Assembly: GCA_964620595.1 (NCBI GenBank)
Contig: CAZUHP010000002.1
Coordinates: 62,001 to 126,000 of the forward strand
Direction of reading: 5' to 3'
Source: Desulfocarbo sp964620595
Lineage (GTDB): Bacteria > Desulfobacterota > Desulfarculia > Desulfarculales > Desulfarculaceae
Length of the DNA stretch: 64,000 bases
Numbering within the stretch: the first letter of the stretch is position 1; each line of letters starts with the position of its first letter. Positions 8,735 through 17,118 of the stretch are shown here, in pieces. Below the pieces are notes generated by a model. The model had not been told where the DNA came from. It worked only from the letters and a program-made list of their open reading frames with translations, and did no database searches. The position numbers were made by a program, and so were the translations under genes.

Positions 8735-9997
8735 TCACCTGCCCACCATGCCCCACAGCAGGCGGAGCATGAAATGCATGAAGATTACGCCTCCCACGGT
8801 GGCCGCCAGGCTGAACATGGTCATGCGCCCGGACCAGGGATGGCGCACGCTGTAGCCTTCGTTCTCCAGCACGTTGAGGGTGGCCACCACCAGGGCCAGG
8901 AGGATGAAGCTGGTGAACTTGTAGGTCTGGCTGAGAAAGAAGCCGCAGACCTGCCAGCCCAGCAAGGCGCCGGTGAGGCCCGCCACCTGGGGCTCCAGCC
9001 AGGGGGGGGCGTGGGGCAGCTTGCCCAGGAGAAAGAGTTCGCGGAAGCCTTGCAGAAAAAGGGCCACCCAGAAAAAGGCGCCCATGAAGCCGGCCTCGGC
9101 CAAGACCAGGATGAAGGAGTTGTGGGCCGTGGCGCCGTGGCGCTCCACGAACTGCTTGAGGCCGATGCCAAAGATCGGATGCTCCTGGAAGAAATCCAGG
9201 CCGTTGGCCCAGTGCTCCATCCGGGTGCGGGTGGTGGTGTCCTCCACGCCCACCGAGCCGAAGCGGGGCAGGGTCAATATGAGCGAGGCCAGGAACACCA
9301 GCACCACCAAGGACAGGAACAGGCCCACCCGGCGGCGGAAGTAGTACCAGAGCACCGCGGCCAGGCCCAGGATGCCGCCGCGGGAGCGGGTGTAGAGCAC
9401 CCCGGTGACCATGGGGACGAGAAACACCACCCCCGTGAGCCAGGTGCGCGACAGGAAGTACTTGTGGAAGTGGGGCAGCACGAATGGCAGGAAGCACACG
9501 ATGTTCATGGCCAGGTCGTTGGGGTCCTGGAAGATGCCGATGCCCCGGGCCTGGATGATCTCCCCGCGATGCAGGGCGACTCCGCCCACCAGGCCCACGC
9601 CGGTGTAGTACTGCAAGATCGATTGCAGGGACAAGAACAGGCCCATGAACACCAGGGCCCAGGTGAAGACCTTCAGCCGGCGGAAGGTGGTGACCGTGAA
9701 GATGATGAGGAAGTAGACGATCTCCACCTTGGCGAAGGTGGTGAAAGCCACGCGGCTGCCCCAGAAGTTCAGGTTGGAGAGGTGGGAGAGCACCAGCGCC
9801 GCCCACAGCCAGAGCATCAGGGCGTTGAGCGGCGAGCGCCGCCAGCGATCGGCCGTGAAGCCTCCCTCCAGAAACACCGCAGAGATGCACAGCACCGCCA
9901 TCACGTCGAGGATGGGCCAGCCCCGCATCCCCTCCACGAACTCCTGGGGCCGCACGAAGATGATGACCACGTAGAGGAGGGACAGGAAAAACCCCAA
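8735..9997 (-). CDS. O-antigen ligase/polymerase-like membrane protein, exosortase-locus type
   Basis: A 420-residue protein with about ten hydrophobic segments. It starts at a TTG codon, supported by AAGGAG 9 bp upstream. The N-terminal block with VRPQEF and the periplasmic loop carrying FLPFVLPHFHKYF and ILGLAAVLWYYF resemble the Wzy_C / O-antigen ligase family. TARNSF-type residues appear as the short TAHNSF motif, with GIGLKQF before it, which is typical of O-antigen ligase members found next to exosortases. It would polymerise or ligate undecaprenyl-linked repeat units on the periplasmic side. Whether it acts on glycan or on protein (O-glycosylation ligase) cannot be settled here. Confidence 0.85.
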   Translation of the reverse strand: MGFFLSLLYVVIIFVRPQEFVEGMRGWPILDVMAVLCISAVFLEGGFTADRWRRSPLNALMLWLWAALVLSHLSNLNFWGSRVAFTTFAKVEIVYFLIIFTVTTFRRLKVFTWALVFMGLFLSLQSILQYYTGVGLVGGVALHRGEIIQARGIGIFQDPNDLAMNIVCFLPFVLPHFHKYFLSRTWLTGVVFLVPMVTGVLYTRSRGGILGLAAVLWYYFRRRVGLFLSLVVLVFLASLILTLPRFGSVGVEDTTTRTRMEHWANGLDFFQEHPIFGIGLKQFVERHGATAHNSFILVLAEAGFMGAFFWVALFLQGFRELFLLGKLPHAPPWLEPQVAGLTGALLGWQVCGFFLSQTYKFTSFILLALVVATLNVLENEGYSVRHPWSGRMTMFSLAATVGGVIFMHFMLRLLWGMVGR

Positions 9998-10017
9998 GGT
10001 TCGGGCTCCTTATGGCT

Positions 10018-10686
10018 TCAGGGCCGGATGCCGGCCGGGGGCAGGATGCGCTCCATGGCTGGGATGAGCGCCGCGGCCAGCTTCAGTTCGTCCGCCAGCA
10101 CCTCCCCCTCTCTTTGGGGGGGCAAAACCGAGGTGAGCCGCACCAGGGCGCCGTCGTTGCGGCGCTGGAGCACGCCGTCCATGATCAGGCTCAAGCGCTC
10201 CCAGTACTCGTTTGGTTCCACCCGCCCGCGTCCCTGATACCAGTAGAGCACGCTGAGCCGGTTCAGCTCGTTGCGCAGGATCAGGTGATTGACCCGCCAG
10301 TTGGCCCCCTGGGGGTTGGGCACCTCCAGGTAGCGCCGGGACACGATCTCCCAGCCGCTGCCAGGCAGGCAGTTGCGCGGGGAGTGTATGATTTGCCCTT
10401 CTTGTTGCAAGCCGAAGTAGGCCACGAACAGGGCTATCTCCCGCCCCGCCGGGTTGCGGTAGGAGCGCAGCAGGTATTCCTGGGGCTTGAGCAGGTCCAG
10501 GGTGCGGCTGTCCAGCCGGTGGTCCGGGGCCATGGCCTGCCAGCCGGCGATGACCCGCGGCAGGTGGTCCAGGGGCTGGCGCAGGCGTTGGGGTCGCACC
10601 TCGCTGCCCAGGCGGCCGGCCACCGCGGCCAGGACCAGGAGCGCCGCTGCGGCCAGCAGGTAGATCGCCCGGCGGCTAAGAGCCAT
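10018..10686 (-). CDS. epsI: EpsI family protein, exosortase C-terminal-domain partner
   Basis: A 222-residue protein with one N-terminal membrane anchor (residues 7-25) and a periplasmic domain. The EpsI signature is clear: GWQAM, then VAYFGLQQEGQIIHSPRNC with an invariant-looking cysteine, then the VLYWYQGRG block. EpsI is either a separate gene or the C-terminal domain of the exosortase; here it is separate and its start overlaps the exosortase end by 11 bp. Its biochemical role is unknown, but it always accompanies exosortase in EPS loci. Identification rests on these motifs and strict neighbourhood. Confidence 0.9.
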   Translation of the reverse strand: MALSRRAIYLLAAAALLVLAAVAGRLGSEVRPQRLRQPLDHLPRVIAGWQAMAPDHRLDSRTLDLLKPQEYLLRSYRNPAGREIALFVAYFGLQQEGQIIHSPRNCLPGSGWEIVSRRYLEVPNPQGANWRVNHLILRNELNRLSVLYWYQGRGRVEPNEYWERLSLIMDGVLQRRNDGALVRLTSVLPPQREGEVLADELKLAAALIPAMERILPPAGIRP

Positions 10687-11575
10687 GGCCGGCCTCCTTG
10701 GAAGGGGTTCGGCCCGGGCCGACCCGGCGCAGGAGCCAGGTCATGCCAGCCAGGATGGCGAAGGCGGCCATGAACACCAGCCAGCCGGTGAGATCGTGGG
10801 TGGCGCCCTTGAGGACCGCCGGCCCGAAGCGTTCGGCCAGCAGCCCGGCGATCACCACCCGCAGCGCGTTGGTCACCACCGCCACCGGCAGCACCAGGAA
10901 CACCAGCAACACCTGTTGCCAGCGCCTGGGCAGGAGGAAGTAGGCCAGGAGCACGCCCACCGCCAGCAGGGAGATGAGGCTACGGATGCCCGAGCAGGCG
11001 TCCACCACGTCCAGCACCGAGGAGGGCAAGTGTATCACATTGCCCTCCACCAGCACCGGCAGCCCCCAGAGCTGCAGCACCCAGCCGGCAAAGGAGGCGG
11101 CCACCAGGCGCAGGGGAAAGGCCACCGAGTCGTAGAGCACATACGGCAGGGGGATCATGAGCACCAGGTAGGCGGCGGGAAACCACACCCGCCTGGCCAG
11201 GCTCCAGCCCCAGGCGGTCAGGGCCAGGCCCCACAGCACCGGGATCAGGCTGAGGCGGCGCAGGAAGAATTCGTGCCCCACCTGCCCCACCACCAAGAGC
11301 ACCAGGCCCACCCAGATCACCACCAGGCCCCAGGCATTGGGCCCGGCCGCCGCCTGGGCCAGTTCCTTGCGCTGGTGCCAGACCAGGTAGGCCGCCACCA
11401 GGGGCACCAGGAAGCCGTGGGAGTAGTTGGGGTCGCTCCACCAGTTCTGCACCATGTAGACCACATGGGGCGCATATATCCACACCAAAAGCGCGCCCAC
11501 CAGGAGCCAGGCCGCGGTTTCGGCCGGGGCCAGGCGCCGGAGGGAAGGGGCCGGGTCAGGGCCGGTGGCGTTCAT
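10676..11575 (-). CDS. Exosortase (Xrt) transpeptidase
   Basis: A 299-residue polytopic inner-membrane protein with about eight hydrophobic helices. All three catalytic residues of the family are visible: Cys194 in DACSGIRSL, Arg239 in TNALRV and His260 in THDLTGW. Exosortases recognise a C-terminal PEP-CTERM-type tripartite signal, cleave it and are thought to hand the protein to the surface polysaccharide. The subtype (XrtA, D or other) cannot be assigned confidently. No protein in the window ends with a PEP-CTERM signal, so its substrates must be encoded elsewhere. It overlaps the upstream sugar transferase by 4 bp (ATGA) and the downstream epsI by 11 bp. Confidence 0.93.
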   Translation of the reverse strand: MNATGPDPAPSLRRLAPAETAAWLLVGALLVWIYAPHVVYMVQNWWSDPNYSHGFLVPLVAAYLVWHQRKELAQAAAGPNAWGLVVIWVGLVLLVVGQVGHEFFLRRLSLIPVLWGLALTAWGWSLARRVWFPAAYLVLMIPLPYVLYDSVAFPLRLVAASFAGWVLQLWGLPVLVEGNVIHLPSSVLDVVDACSGIRSLISLLAVGVLLAYFLLPRRWQQVLLVFLVLPVAVVTNALRVVIAGLLAERFGPAVLKGATHDLTGWLVFMAAFAILAGMTWLLRRVGPGRTPSKEAGHGS

Positions 11576-13011
11576 TGCCCACCTCCGCCGAACAAAAGGA
11601 GCCGTAAGGTCTGGATCAGGATCAGGATGTCCAGGCTCAGGCTGGAGTGCTTGATGTAGTAGAGGTCATAGTTGAGCTTTTCCAGGGCCGCCGCCTGGGA
11701 TGAGCCGTAAGGGTAGCACACCTGGGCCCAGCCGGTGAGGCCGGGCTTGACGTTGTGGCGCTCGGCATAGTAGGGCAGGCGCGCCTCCAGGGTCTTGACG
11801 AAGTGGGGCCGCTCCGGCCGGGGGCCCACGAAGCTCATGTCGCCCTTCAGCACGTTCCACATCTGGGGTATCTCGTCCAGGCGCAGCTTGCGTATGATAC
11901 GCCCCACCCGGGTGACTCGCTCGTCGTCCGCCGTGGCCCACACCGGGCCGGACTCCGCTTCGGCATCGACCTTCATGGAGCGGAACTTGTACATGATGAA
12001 CGGCTTGTCGAATTGGCCCACCCGCTCCTGGCGGTAGATGATGGGTCCGGGGCTGTCCAGGCGCACCGCCAGGGCGGTGAGGAGCGCCAGGGGCGAGCTG
12101 AGGATCAGGCCCAGCAGACTCAGGCTCACGTCAAAGGCGCGCTTGCTGAAGCGGCGCAGGCCGCTGGTGGTGAAGCCCGAGGAAAAGATCAACCAACTGG
12201 TCTTGATGCGGTCGGCCAGGATGCGGCCGGCGATGTTCTCGAAGAAGTCCTCGCCGGACATGACCGGCAGCCCCAGCATGCGGATGCGCAGCAGCTCGTC
12301 CAAGGGCATGCGGCCGCGCCTTTCGTCCATGGCCACCACTATCATCTCGGCGTTGTAGTAGCGCGCCAGGCCCACCAGCTCGTTTGCCTCCAGGCGCACG
12401 TCGGCCTTCAGGAGGCGGCCCCAGGCCTGCATCAGCTCCACGTCCAGGGCCTCGGGGCTGTCCGGCGGCGGGTTGCCCGCCCCGGGGCAGACGATGCACA
12501 CCACCTGGTAGACGTTGTCCGAGCGGGACAGGAGTTCCTCGGCAATGGAATCGGCCAGGGAGCCCATGCCCACCAGCAGCAGGCGGGTGGCGAAGATGTG
12601 GTGCTTGAGGGCCCAGGAGTACAGCCCCCGCCAGATGAGGCACAGGCCGAAGACGGTGAAGAAGACCAGGATCAACACCCCGCGGCCCAGGAACAGGCGG
12701 GGCAGGATGTAGTAGATCACCGCCAGCACCAGGATGCCCACCCCCAGGGCCTGGGCCAGGCGGGCCACGGTCCAGATGAAGGGCCGGGCTATGCGGAAGT
12801 TGTGTAGGTCGAAGTAGTAGAAGGTGACCTGGAGCACGATGGGCACCAGCACCACCCGGTGCCAGGAGTACTTCCAGGTGAACAGTTCCGCTGCTGGATC
12901 GGGCAGGCGGATGATGAGGGCCAGGATGGTGCCCAGGCCCATGAGCACGAACTCGCCCACCATGAACAGCACTTGATAGGGGGAAGGACGACTGGAGGTG
13001 GCCAGCATCAA
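11572..13011 (-). CDS. Polyprenyl-phosphate sugar-1-phosphate transferase (EPS-initiating glycosyltransferase)
   Basis: A 479-residue protein. The N-terminal half has four to five membrane segments and a CoA-binding/NAD-like domain around LLVGMGSLADSIAEELL. The C-terminal catalytic domain is the bacterial sugar transferase fold: FDVSLSLLGLILSSPLALL, IYRQERVGQ, MYKFRSMKVDAE, then RLDEIPQMWNVLKGDMSFVG and GLTGWAQV. It transfers a sugar-1-phosphate to undecaprenyl phosphate, the first step of repeat-unit assembly, so it depends on UppP encoded further along. The layout matches the TIGR03013-type PEP-CTERM-associated transferases. It overlaps both neighbours by 4 bp. Confidence 0.93.
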   Translation of the reverse strand: MMLATSSRPSPYQVLFMVGEFVLMGLGTILALIIRLPDPAAELFTWKYSWHRVVLVPIVLQVTFYYFDLHNFRIARPFIWTVARLAQALGVGILVLAVIYYILPRLFLGRGVLILVFFTVFGLCLIWRGLYSWALKHHIFATRLLLVGMGSLADSIAEELLSRSDNVYQVVCIVCPGAGNPPPDSPEALDVELMQAWGRLLKADVRLEANELVGLARYYNAEMIVVAMDERRGRMPLDELLRIRMLGLPVMSGEDFFENIAGRILADRIKTSWLIFSSGFTTSGLRRFSKRAFDVSLSLLGLILSSPLALLTALAVRLDSPGPIIYRQERVGQFDKPFIMYKFRSMKVDAEAESGPVWATADDERVTRVGRIIRKLRLDEIPQMWNVLKGDMSFVGPRPERPHFVKTLEARLPYYAERHNVKPGLTGWAQVCYPYGSSQAAALEKLNYDLYYIKHSSLSLDILILIQTLRLLLFGGGGQ

Positions 13012-13946
13012 TCACCGTTCTCCCGGGCCAGGGGAGCAGCCACTATGCTGGCGTCGGCCACGGCCGAGAGCTTGTCGTTCAAGACCAGGCCCACCAGCTT
13101 GTCCTCGGGCAGGCGGGCCAGGGCCCGCATGACCTCCTCGCGGTCGGTGGCGCCGCCCTGCACCACGAACACTATGCCTTCCACCTTGCGGGCGATCACC
13201 GCCGGGTCGTCGAAGGCCTGCACCGAAGGGGTGTCCAGGAGCATGTAGCGGTCCTCGTAGCGGGAGCGCAATTCCTCTATCAGGTTGCCCATGCGGTCGG
13301 TGGCCAGAAGCTCGGAGGAGAGGTGGGAGGGGGTGCCGGCCGGAATCACCGACAGGCGCTCCACCTGGGTCCAATGCATGATCTCCGCCACCGTAGCCCG
13401 GCCCTCCAGGTAGTCGGAAAGCCCCGGCCGCAGGGGCACCCCCAACAGTTCATGGATGCGGGGCTCCATGAGGTGGCAGTCGATGACCATCACGAACTGC
13501 TGCAAGCCGCGGGCAAAGGATATGGACAGGTTGCTGATGAGCAGGCTCTTGCCCTCGCGGGGGACCGCGCTGGTTATCAGGATGGTGCGCGGCGGCTCGC
13601 CGTGAAACGGGTAGAGGAGCTGGGAGCGCAGGATGTCGATGCGCTTGCCCTGGGGACTGTTCGGCCGCCAGAGGCTGACCAGGCGTTCGTGGTCCGGGTC
13701 GCTCCACTGGGAGGGGTCGAAGTCCGGCTGTTTCACAAAGGCCTTGGCCGTGGCCTGGGCGGTGGGGTGCTCCGCCGGGGCGGCGCTGCCATCCCTCTCG
13801 GCCGGCCCGGTGGCGGGGGGCGGCTCTTGGGGAGTCCGCCTTATGATCGGTCCGGATGGAGGGGGAGCCGCCCGGCGCCCAGTGCCCGGCGCCTCCTTGC
13901 CCAGGTGCCGCCCCTTTTGTTCCAGGATGTCGCTCAGTTTACCCAT
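13008..13946 (-). CDS. CpsD/CapB-like P-loop ATPase (BY-kinase family), degenerate
   Basis: A 312-residue soluble ATPase of the bacterial tyrosine-kinase/MinD-related family. After a proline-rich, probably disordered 90-residue N-terminus comes ILITSAVPREGKSLLISNLS, the Walker A position, and then VIDCHLMEPRIHELLG at Walker A', and YMLLDTPSV at Walker B. The Walker A' site reads D-C-H-L-M-E-P instead of the usual D-x-D-x-R-x-P, and the C-terminus has no tyrosine cluster, so tyrosine autophosphorylation as in CpsD or Wzc is unlikely. It overlaps the ExeA-like ATPase by 8 bp and the sugar transferase by 4 bp. A regulatory partner for the chain-length protein is the likely role. Confidence 0.85.
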   Translation of the reverse strand: MGKLSDILEQKGRHLGKEAPGTGRRAAPPPSGPIIRRTPQEPPPATGPAERDGSAAPAEHPTAQATAKAFVKQPDFDPSQWSDPDHERLVSLWRPNSPQGKRIDILRSQLLYPFHGEPPRTILITSAVPREGKSLLISNLSISFARGLQQFVMVIDCHLMEPRIHELLGVPLRPGLSDYLEGRATVAEIMHWTQVERLSVIPAGTPSHLSSELLATDRMGNLIEELRSRYEDRYMLLDTPSVQAFDDPAVIARKVEGIVFVVQGGATDREEVMRALARLPEDKLVGLVLNDKLSAVADASIVAAPLARENGD

Positions 13947-15432
13947 GGCGCTCTCCTGATGGGGAGGCAGGCGACGGGGGGGCGGGCGACGGAGTGGCGG
14001 CCGGGGACGACTCGCCAGTGGCGGCGGGTACGCTCGCCGCGGGGGAGGCTATGCGGGGGCCCCAGTCCTTCTCGCCGGCGTTGGCCGACTGTTGCCGGGA
14101 CGGTTGAGCCTGGCCGCGCTGGTCGCCGGCGTCGGGCATATAGAGGGTGGGGCCGGGTTTGCCCTTCAGGCGCCACCAGAGCTTTTTCACGTATTGCAGG
14201 CCCTCTTGGCTGGTGAGCAGGTAGCCGCCGGCCACCAGCAGCAGGATGATGATCAGGAACAGCAGGCGGCGCCACAGGCTGCCGGCCCGGCTAGGGGACA
14301 TGCTGGCCGCAAGGCGCGAGCCCACCCCTTTCTTCCGGGCCGGGGTCCGTTTCTTGGGCCGGGGCCTTTGCCGGACCCGGGTTCGGGCGGCGCCTTTTGC
14401 CGGGGAGGCGGAGGGGCTGGGCGGCGAGTCCACCTGGGGAGCCTGGCTCGGCTCTGGTTGGGGGGGCGGGATGGCCGCCTCTCCGGCGGGGGGCTTCCGC
14501 TCCTCCTGCTGGGGAGGGGGCTCCTGGCCGGCCGGCTCCGGGGCGGGAGGAGCAGGGCTGGCAGCGGGCTGGGGCTTGGGCTCGGGCTGGCGGGGCTGGT
14601 CCGTGTCCGGCGTGGGAGGGGAGGGCCAGAGCAGGGAGGTGTCCTGCTGGGCCGCCTCGCGCACCAGGGCACGGTCCACCTGGCTCTTGTCCTGACTGAA
14701 GGCCAGCAGGAGCGCTGCGTCGCACAGGGCGTTGATCAGCCGGGGAATGCCGTTGGTGATGCGGTGTACCTCTGCCAGGGCGTCGTCGTCGAACAGGGCC
14801 GCCGAGCCGCCGGCCACTTCCAGGCGGTGGCGGACATACTGGGCGGTCTCCTCAGCGGAAAGCGGCTTCAGGAGGTAATGCCGGTGCAGGCGCTGCATCA
14901 AGCCGCGGGCGCCGGCCTTTTTCATGAGCAGCAAGAGCTTGGGCTGGCCCACCAGGAAGATGTTCAACACCCGGGGCGAGGTGCAGTCCATGTTGCCCAG
15001 AAGCCGGATCTCCTCCAGGAGCCGGGGCGTTAGGCTGTGGGCCTCGTCGATGACCAGGAGCAATATCTTTTGCTCCTGGCGGCACTTGCTGATGACCTGG
15101 CTCAGGGCGATGAGGAACTGGCCCTTGGAATGGTAGGGTCCCTCCATGCCCAGCTCCAGGGCGATCAGGTTGAAGAAGTCCAGGGGCTCCAGCAGGGGGT
15201 TGGTGATAACCGCCGGCACCACCGACTCGCCCAGCTCCTTCAACAGGGCCATGACCAGGGTGGTCTTGCCCACGCCGGCCTCCCCCAAAAGAAGGGCCCA
15301 GCCTTCCTGTTGCTCCAAGGCATAGACCAGGGTGGCCAGGGCCTCCTTGTGCTCTTCGGCCAAGACCAAAAAGCGCGAGTCCGGCTCCAAGGCAAAGGGT
15401 TTTTCCCGGAGATTAAAGTATTCGGTGTACAA
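13939..15432 (-). CDS. ExeA-like AAA ATPase of the exosortase/EPS system, membrane anchored
   Basis: A 497-residue protein starting at TTG, with GAGGAG upstream. It opens with the ExeA-family block YFNLREKPFALEPD, then Walker A GEAGVGKTT (residues 50-58), Walker B LLLVIDEAHSL and sensor-like VGQPKL. This AAA part ends near residue 270 and matches the PEP-CTERM-associated ATPase family. A proline-rich stretch (280-360), a basic region and one transmembrane helix (LLFLIIILLLVAGGYLL) follow, then a short proline/serine-rich tail. The anchor is an extension compared with many family members. It may power or gate assembly of the export complex; the mechanism is inferred. Confidence 0.88.
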   Translation of the reverse strand: MYTEYFNLREKPFALEPDSRFLVLAEEHKEALATLVYALEQQEGWALLLGEAGVGKTTLVMALLKELGESVVPAVITNPLLEPLDFFNLIALELGMEGPYHSKGQFLIALSQVISKCRQEQKILLLVIDEAHSLTPRLLEEIRLLGNMDCTSPRVLNIFLVGQPKLLLLMKKAGARGLMQRLHRHYLLKPLSAEETAQYVRHRLEVAGGSAALFDDDALAEVHRITNGIPRLINALCDAALLLAFSQDKSQVDRALVREAAQQDTSLLWPSPPTPDTDQPRQPEPKPQPAASPAPPAPEPAGQEPPPQQEERKPPAGEAAIPPPQPEPSQAPQVDSPPSPSASPAKGAARTRVRQRPRPKKRTPARKKGVGSRLAASMSPSRAGSLWRRLLFLIIILLLVAGGYLLTSQEGLQYVKKLWWRLKGKPGPTLYMPDAGDQRGQAQPSRQQSANAGEKDWGPRIASPAASVPAATGESSPAATPSPAPPSPASPSGERHG

Positions 15433-15456
15433 AAGGGCTCCTCGCTCTCCGGAGTA

Positions 15457-17118
15457 TCAGGTTAAAAGTGAAGCCGCAAGCTTCTTCAGGGATTCGGCCC
15501 GGCCGGTCAGCAAAATGGCCATGAGTATCAGCAGGATGAAGCCAATGGCAGCGTAGAAGCCGGCCAGCATGATGAGCCGTCGTCGCTTGCGGTCCAGCTC
15601 TCGCTGGGTGGTCAGGGGGGGCACCACCACCAGTACCGGCAGCTCGGTCATGCGCTCGGCCTGTTCCACCGAGGTGAACGAGGTGTCGATGTAGCTCAAG
15701 CCAAAGGATATCCCCACTGCCAGGGCCAGGGCCACCACCACGGTCATGGGCAGGGCCTTGTTCACGTTGGGCCGGTAGGGCGAGGTGGGCACCTCGGCCG
15801 GGTCCACCACCTCGAACTGTTCGCCGCGTTGGGTGCGCTCCAGGTTGGCGGCGATGTTGGCCTCCAGCCACTTGGCGTGCAGCTTGGCATAGGCCTGGCT
15901 CAGGGAGTCGTAACCCCGGGAGAGTTCCCGCAGGCGCTCGGCTACGGCCGGCATGTTCTCTATGCGCTGCCGGGTTTCGGCCAGGGCCTTCTGGACCTGT
16001 TTGCGCTCAGCCAGAAGCTGCTTGACCCGTTCCCGGGATTCGGCCACCAGCTTGGCGTACTTGCGGCGGCTCTCCTTGAGGGAGCCGAGCTGGATGTCCA
16101 ACTGGCCGGTTTGCTTTTCGCCCTTTTTGAGCTTGCCCTCGGCGCGGAGCTTGGCCAGCTTGGCCTCGTGGCGGGCCTCGGCGATGGCCAGCTTCTTTTT
16201 CAGCCGTTTCACGTCGGGATGGTCGTCGGTGTAGCGCAGGCGCAAGGAAGCCAGTTGCTGGCGGATGGGTTCGGGATTGTCGCCGGACAGGTCCTCGCCT
16301 CCCCCCACGGTCATGCCCTGCTTCATCATGCGGGCCTTTTTGAGGGACATATCCTCGATCTTGTAGGTCAGGTCCGATATCTCGAACTCCAGCCCGTTCT
16401 GGCGGGTGCGTTCCACCTCGATGTGGTAGTCGATCTTGGCGATGGCGTTCTGCTGGCGGGCGGCAATGGCCAGGAGCCGGTCCTCGGAGCCGGGCAGTTC
16501 GTGCAGGTGGGCCTGTTTGAACTCGGTGAGCTTGTTGTCCCACTCCTTGAGCTGGTTGCGCATGCGCTCCATCTCCCGGGCGAGGAAGCGGGCGGTGCCC
16601 ACCGCGTCGTCCTCCCGGAGCCGCAGGTTGCTGTCCACGTAAAAAGTGGCCAGGGCGTTGGCCACGCTGGCCGCGGCCTCGGGCTCGCGGTAGATGAAGC
16701 TGACCGTGAAGTAGTGCTGGCGGGTGATCTTGATGCTGATGTCCTTGCGCATGCGTTCGGCCAGATCGTCGGGCACCGCCTTGCCCCGCGCCTCGGGATA
16801 GAGATTGAAGCGGTCGATGATTTCCATGAGCCGGGTGCGGCTCAACACCCGCTGGGTGATGATCTGCAGGCGCTCCTCCATCTTGGAGGTCACGGTGGGC
16901 TTCACGATGGAGCCGGGCACCTTTTGGGGCTGCACCACCACCAGGGCGGTGGCTTCGTACACCCGGGGCCAGAACAGGCAATAGGCGATGCCCGCGGCCA
17001 GGACCACCAGGAACACCGCCACTGACAGCGCCCAGCGCCGGCGCAGGATGAAAAGGTACTTGCGAAGGTCTATGGTGCCTGCCGGTTGCGGCATCTTACC
17101 ACCTGTAGGGGTGCTCAT
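15457..17118 (-). CDS. Polysaccharide chain-length determinant (Wzz/GumC-like)
   Basis: A 553-residue inner-membrane co-polymerase. There is one membrane helix near residues 33-52, a Wzz domain with VYEATALVVVQPQ, a long charged coiled-coil periplasmic region (about 170-420), then the proline-rich PTSPYRPN motif leading into the second helix, and a third hydrophobic segment near 510-530. This is the layout of the exosortase-associated chain-length family (TIGR03007 type), which controls polymer length and links polymerase to the outer-membrane exporter. It has no fused kinase domain; the separate CpsD-like gene two positions downstream fills that place. The start overlaps the end of the beta-barrel gene by 23 bp. 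Confidence 0.92.
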   Translation of the reverse strand: MSTPTGGKMPQPAGTIDLRKYLFILRRRWALSVAVFLVVLAAGIAYCLFWPRVYEATALVVVQPQKVPGSIVKPTVTSKMEERLQIITQRVLSRTRLMEIIDRFNLYPEARGKAVPDDLAERMRKDISIKITRQHYFTVSFIYREPEAAASVANALATFYVDSNLRLREDDAVGTARFLAREMERMRNQLKEWDNKLTEFKQAHLHELPGSEDRLLAIAARQQNAIAKIDYHIEVERTRQNGLEFEISDLTYKIEDMSLKKARMMKQGMTVGGGEDLSGDNPEPIRQQLASLRLRYTDDHPDVKRLKKKLAIAEARHEAKLAKLRAEGKLKKGEKQTGQLDIQLGSLKESRRKYAKLVAESRERVKQLLAERKQVQKALAETRQRIENMPAVAERLRELSRGYDSLSQAYAKLHAKWLEANIAANLERTQRGEQFEVVDPAEVPTSPYRPNVNKALPMTVVVALALAVGISFGLSYIDTSFTSVEQAERMTELPVLVVVPPLTTQRELDRKRRRLIMLAGFYAAIGFILLILMAILLTGRAESLKKLAASLLT

